Positions 59,736-64,000 of a DNA stretch of 64,000 nucleotides are shown piece after piece. Every line of letters starts with the position of its first letter. Positions within the stretch are counted from its first letter, which is position 1. This DNA is from Isoetes taiwanensis (lineage: Eukaryota; Streptophyta; Lycopodiopsida; Isoetales; Isoetaceae): positions 4,552,537 to 4,616,536 of the forward strand of contig JAJEKV010000066.1 of NCBI GenBank assembly GCA_021234155.1, read 5' to 3'. Made by a program: the position numbers and the translations under genes. Below the pieces are notes generated by a model. It had not been told where the DNA came from and searched no databases. It saw nothing but the letters and a program-made list of their open reading frames with translations.

Positions 59736-59831
59736 AAGAAGAACGAAGCAAACATTGCAATAAAACTAAGCTCCAAGTAGAGCTTTAGTATAATTTCTAG
59801 GAAATAAGCACAACAGAAATCAGAGAAAAAC

Positions 59832-60267
59832 CTGCGAATGCAGCATGGCAAAGGCTGCTCCTCCAGATGCATTCACAACAGAATAATGATCTGTGTCTGT
59901 AAGAACCTGTGACCATTGCATTAGCCACTATGAAGAAGGTGGCGCACAAATATAAAGAGGTCTATGTCATTCCAGCCAACCTATGGCCCATACTTTATTT
60001 ATCCTAAAAGGCATACAACTGGACTTAACATGACTTATCCATGTGTTATGGGGGAATTCACTAATGCCATGATCAGGTTGATTTCATACACTGCTAACAT
60101 AACCTGATATTTTACTTTCTCATGTCATAATATTTGATGCAATTCAGTCAAAATTGCCACATCTTAAAAACTTGGCTCACCACAGCTTCAAAAGTATCTT
60201 CAAAAGTATCTTCATAATTGTCGACAACAAAATAAATATCTGGATAAGCTGGTATAGTTTCTAAAGC
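59832..60267 (-). CDS. Two well-formed exons of an unidentified gene
   Basis: On the minus strand, exon a is 60181-60267 (87 bases; ALETIPAYPDIYFVVDNYED...) and exon b is 59832-59906 (75 bases; VLTDTDHYSVVNASGGAAFA...). Both are whole numbers of codons, in phase 0, with AG before and GT after (GCAG|GCT, GTG|GTGAGC; ACAG|GTT, CAG|GTTTTT), and both are open. Exon a contains a 12-bp tandem duplication (aagtatcttcaa) giving EDTFEDTF. A weaker third exon may lie upstream at 61127-61182 (GFMASSGMLAAGCLK). The protein family is not recognised. They are inside the insertion in the transposase, so they are either captured exons or a host gene interrupted by the transposon. Confidence 0.5.
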
Positions 60268-61372
60268 CTGCGCAATAACGACGATGGTTATCAGTAAACA
60301 TACAATTAATGGCTATACCAGCCTTGTCTAGCATTTTAGAGTAACTGAACATGGAAAATGCCATTCTAATTAACTGAACTAAGTTTATTGCTAAAAATAG
60401 ATTAACTGTATCACAGATGAAACAAAATATTCTCTTGATGTTTAATCCAAACCATGTAGCACACTTGATTCTAGCACTGTAAAACCAAATAAACAAAAGC
60501 CTTGGCCTGCCCATCTGCTCATCTGCTTTAAATGGTGTGCATACTAATGCATGATATAATTGCTAAATAATGCACGTACTTTACAATTCATAGTGGCCAA
60601 AGCATACAGAGAGTTATGACGGCTCCCTGCTGTCTATCCACAGGAAGTATGGATGTGCAGCAAAGGCCTGTTCTTGGGCCTATCCACGGACAAATGCACC
60701 GTGTCCACTGTTTCTGAAGCTGGATTAAATATTTATTTATGTTCTCATGTTGTAATAAATAAGGACAAAATCCTGTTGCCACAGAAAGCACTGCCCAGAG
60801 CACCAGTAAAGGTATTTGATTAAATGACCCTTATCTTTGGCACCAGAAAAATGAAATGAGTGAAGCCATTCTGTAAGCAATACCGAATCATCATAAAGCA
60901 AAATCTTACCTCACTGGCTCTGCTATGAAAATATACCAACACCGATTTAAACACCTTTCTTGTTTCTGATCTGTGCCCTCCAAGAAGGAAGTAATTCTAA
61001 GATCTTGAAACCAAGTTACTTTCTTGGATAACAGTGTGACATGATGAATAGAAAATGCATGTGGAAAAGGTTTTTGCTTGCATACTCCAAGAGACTTAAG
61101 AAAGTGTGCTCCTCCGGAATACCTACCTTCAAGCATCCTGCTGCAAGCATCCCACTGGAAGCCATAAATCCGATGGGCTCTTCTGCGTGCCTTAAATCGC
61201 CACAGCAGTGCCGTCCGATCTAGGGCGTGGTCCATTACAAAACATTATAATATAAGATTGTCTAGGAGACATATATTACGAGGTTCCACAAGGCAACTGC
61301 ATGACAGAAGAGTCCAACCGTACTTAATTGCAGATTCGGATTATCCAGTATCTGAGTACACGATGGTCATCA

Positions 61373-61419
61373 AGAATAGAATAGAATAGAATAGAATAGA
61401 ATAGAATAGAATAGAATAG
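61373..61419 (+). repeat. Microsatellite (ATAGA)n
   Basis: About nine perfect copies of a 5-base unit, followed by a T7 run. It sits just before transposase sequence resumes. Confidence 0.95.
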
Positions 61420-61676
61420 TTTTTTTAAGAAGAAAAGACTAAATGATCCTGCAGACACTATTGTCACAAACTAGGGTGGTAATAGAGAGTGCTTTTGCTC
61501 TTCTAAAAGGACAATGGAATATCTTGAGTAGCATGACAATAAATATGCCCCATGCACCTAAGGTGGTCATAGCTTGTTGTGTGCTTCACAATCTCTTGCA
61601 GCTTGAAAATGAAGATGAATACTTTGACACACTTGTGATTACGTATGGGCGCTTCCACTTAATCAGCGGGATCTGA

Positions 61677-62117
61677 GCGTAGAAGAGAAGGAAAATTCTT
61701 GAGCGATACAATTTTTGAGCACATGAAAGCTGAGCACTTGATTTGAGCACTTGTTTGATTTTATTTTAATTTGGTTTGTTTGGATAATATTTGTGATGTG
61801 ATGTTTTTTAAAAAAGGAACTTGTGCTATGTTGTACGTAAGGCTGATTTATGGGGTCTATGACGTATGAAAGTTTAGTTAGATGATATCTAAACATTTAG
61901 AGATGTTTTCGAACCCCACAATACTTTATTTATTGCCATTACTCAAGAAAACGTTTAAAGAAATGATATAAATCATTAAGAACTTGAAGAGACATAAAGA
62001 GATGAAATAAAATTTCTTATAAAACCCACAATTCCATAGGAAACCACAAAATGACATAATGTTATCAAACAAGAACACCACAAAATAACATAATGTTATC
62101 GAACAAGAACATGAAAC
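61677..62117. other. Spacer between convergent Harbinger genes
   Basis: No gene. A 31-base near-perfect direct repeat (accacaaaatgacataatgttatc / accacaaaataacataatgttatc) lies at about 62044-62100. Confidence 0.5.
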
Positions 62118-63211
62118 TTACTGTTCAAAAAGATCACTCAAGGGTGAAGATCCAAAGAACATGGTATTTGAATTAGACGATGGAGTGCTGCTAGGCATCT
62201 CATGACCAGTACTGTGACCATGAAGTTGAATTTGAAGCTGCATCTTTAATTGAGAAAGCTGCACCTGAAGATCCTCCTTTCTTTTGGAAGCCTCGAGTTC
62301 TAATAACTCTTTGCGTCTCATGGCTTCTTTCCTTATAGCCTCAGATTCTTTACGTGCCTCTACTCTTTTATCCTATGCCTCCTTTCGCTGTGCTAGTTCC
62401 ATCAGCTTCAACTCCTTGTGAACATTAGTCACATCTTCCATGGCCTGAGCTAAAATGGTAGCTGTAGCTTTGGCACCCTCCTCGTTCCGTCAGGCCTTCG
62501 TCTTCTTCCCATGAAGGCTAGATCCAGATTTCTTGCGTTCCTCGGGAGCCTGCTTTGCTGGAGGGGAATCAACCTCAATACCTGCTTCTTGCTCATCATT
62601 TTCATCACTATCATCTAAATAAACAGGAGTTGATTTGGAGGTTTGTGGTGGTTTCACCACAACATACTTGGAAACTGGGGCCTAAGAACTAGCGACTGAA
62701 GTAGGATTTCAAAACTTTTTGGTTTTCAAACTAGCCCTTGAAGCATTCAAATTTTCATCTGTCTGCTTTCGCTTTGTCCCACTTCTGAACCCAGACTCCC
62801 TTGATCCACTGGAGAGACTAACCACCTTTGATGATTCCCCAAGAACTGCATCGAATTGGTCAAAAAATTCCCACTCGCTAGGAATGGATCCAGTTCTAGA
62901 CTCTTTCTCCTTTTTGTACTTCTTAACCAAGCACTCTACCTTGTTCTTGACTTGTTTGCCAGTATAAACAGTGCCAAGAGTCTCATTCAAATGTAATGCG
63001 ATTGCTGCATAGTCCTTGCGTCTAAAATTGCCCATTTGGAGTTTATTGACTTTCACATCGGCATATTGCTCCACCAGCATTTCAACTGCAACATCACGCC
63101 ATAGGTCCCTCTTCTTGCTGGCATTTGGCTGGCTAAGATCAATTGGGTGGAAGGAACAACCTCGATTTCATCTTCTTCATAGAGGTCTGATGGGATGCTA
63201 TTCAAATCCAT
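62118..63211 (-). pseudogene. PIF/Harbinger MYB/SANT-like accessory protein, with stops
   Basis: The start MDLNSIPSDLYEEDEIEVV leads, after a one-base shift near 63135, into a trihelix/MYB-like DNA-binding region (KKRDLWRDVAVEMLVEQYAD, then QMGNFRRKDYAAIALHLNE and a W in SEWEFFDQF), then a basic stretch (GTKRKQ). A coiled-coil tail (RRKELLELEASKRKEDLQVQ, LSQLKMQLQIQL) ends at 62118. This is the DNA-binding partner that cooperates with the Harbinger transposase. In the tail there are four in-frame stops: TGA after KKF, TAG before APVSKY, TGA in KTKA-RNEE and TAG in KEA-DKR. All are one C-to-T change from CGA or CAG. Confidence 0.8.
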
Positions 63212-63540
63212 GGAGGACAAAGAGATAGGGAAATGGAGAAAATAGAGAAACAAGATACAATTCGAAGCTTTATGGATGCTTTGTGCTATCTTTATCTGGA
63301 TTTAAACAGAAACTGCTGCCGCGCATGTGAATGCAACGAACCGCCTGCTTCAAATTGGAGCGACCCGCGTGGAAATTTCTGGCCATGAGCGGCGATAGCA
63401 TAAGTACGCATATGGCCACCGATGGAATGGTGACCGCGGCTGCTTGGGTCGGCCGCAACTGCCCAGAGTGGTCCCGCGCTTCAAAAAATGCGTACATGTG
63501 ACTACGCCTTCAGCGGCATGGGAGAATCTAAACACCCACT
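63212..63540. other. Region between Harbinger partner gene and copia fragment
   Basis: GC-richer than its surroundings; perhaps the subterminal end of the Harbinger element. No terminal inverted repeat or TTA/TAA target duplication could be assigned by eye. ORFs here have no domain features. Confidence 0.35.
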
Positions 63541-64000
63541 GAAAGATACCAGATTGATAGCTGAGGCAAATTTGGCATGTTTGGGTCTAGCAAGAGCCTT
63601 AATGAATATGTCGGCAGGCATTTTAGCAGTAGGGCAATAATCCAATTTGATTATGCCATCATGAACAAGATTGCGGATAAAATAATATTGAATGTCTATG
63701 TGTTTAATTCGACGGTGTAGAACGGGATTTTTGGCAATGGCAATAGCGCCTTGTTTGTCAACTTGGAGAGTAAGGGCAGTATGCTGAGGGAGATAGAGGT
63801 CAGCACATAGACGTTGCAGCCAAATAATCTCTCTTGTGGCATGGGAGATGGCAGAACTTAGGTGTTGCAGCCAAATAGCCTCTCTTGTGGCATGGGAGAT
63901 GGCAATGTATTCAGCTTCAGTACTAGATAAGGAGATGCAAGCTTGTTTAGAGTTGTTCCAGCTAATGGCGCCACCTGCAAGAAGAAAACATATTCAGAGA
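63541..64000 (-). mobile_element. Ty1/copia retrotransposon fragment: RNase H end of pol, runs off the window
   Basis: The minus strand reads the copia RNase H signature: ISWNNSKQACISLSSTEAEY, then IAISHATREAIWLQ, ALTLQVDKQGAIAIAKNPVL, RRIKHIDIQYYFIRNLV, YCPTAKMPADIFIKALARPK. The frame is open over more than 140 codons. A 51-base (17-codon) in-frame tandem duplication at 63813-63914 repeats the ISHATRE..WLQ segment. The usual ADIFTK motif is ADIFIK here. The rest of the element lies beyond the right edge. Confidence 0.85.

Larger units (their letters stand above)
57958..61440. other. Insertion inside the Harbinger transposase
   Basis: Foreign DNA begins at a hairpin (agtgcccagcgttgctgggc, 57964-57983) similar to one at 21866-21884 and ends near a microsatellite at 61373-61419. 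It carries a 1080-bp-offset direct repeat and exons of another gene on the minus strand. It may be a nested mobile element or several successive events. Confidence 0.5.
57164..61676 (+). pseudogene. PIF/Harbinger transposase (HARBI1-like), split by a 3.5 kb insertion
   Basis: Part 1 (57164-57583) gives an acidic start and the N-terminal region (SFWNDLSSNLWLRSG, YRMGADNFDKLLRLV). Part 2 (57616-57960) gives SGVPQVAGAIDGTHIPFKKA with the first catalytic Asp and DGVHDTNHF with the second. Part 3 (61453-61676) gives RVVIESAFALLKGQW with the catalytic Glu and KVVIACCVLHNLLQ, closing the DDE fold. Frame breaks lie between parts 1 and 2. Between 2 and 3 about 60 expected residues are lost or displaced by foreign DNA. 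It cuts and pastes DNA with its MYB-like partner, here encoded convergently at 62118-63211. Clearly inactive as written. Confidence 0.85.

Overview
The window looks like nuclear DNA from a large, repeat-rich land-plant genome. The evidence is a nuclear photosystem II gene (psbX) with a plant-type spliced transit-peptide exon, a plant nucleotide-sugar/triose-phosphate-type translocator, a G-type-lectin-like receptor kinase piece, a chromodomain Ty3/gypsy element primed by initiator tRNA-Met, a Ty1/copia fragment, a PIF/Harbinger element and a Mutator-like element. A gymnosperm is plausible from the repeat load, but the sequence does not prove it.

Layout. 0-7 kb: a possible small terminal exon and an intact intronless transporter gene on the minus strand (2600-3649), then mostly non-coding DNA. 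7.3-21.1 kb: one large, decayed chromovirus on the minus strand, with two LTRs, a primer binding site, a polypurine tract, protease/RT, H2C2/integrase and an intact integrase-tail/chromodomain ORF. Its long leader carries a 1.3 kb array with a 10-bp period and a 21-codon coding repeat. 21-30 kb: low-complexity intergenic DNA around a minus-strand FCP1/NIF-like phosphatase domain and a frameshifted ORF series that may be a degenerate methyltransferase-like protein. 30.9-32.6 kb: a non-autonomous Mutator-like element with a 9-bp target duplication. 33.6-49.1 kb: psbX, two degraded copies of psbX exon 2 joined to a duplicated 1.1 kb spacer, and between them a 7 kb foldback-like structure made of 19-bp minisatellite arms around 310-bp and 820-bp tandem repeats. 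49.8-51.9 kb: a broken B-type cyclin fragment directly upstream of a frameshifted receptor-like kinase. 53.7-54.4 kb: poly(A) tails of minus-strand retroposons. 57.1-63.2 kb: a PIF/Harbinger transposase (DDE residues visible) split by a 3.5 kb insertion that carries well-formed exons of another gene, plus the convergent MYB/SANT-like partner gene. The window ends inside a copia RNase H fragment.

Only the transporter and psbX look clearly intact; the receptor kinase and the FCP1-like gene are each broken by single-base shifts that could be sequencing errors. A recurring pattern cuts across the window: where repeat copies can be compared by eye, their differences cluster at CAG/CTG trinucleotides, while psbX itself keeps clean CAG/CTG sites. 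This may be a plant CHG-methylation effect, either real decay or base-calling error at methylated sites, and it affects how far the frameshifts and stops in the repeats can be trusted.
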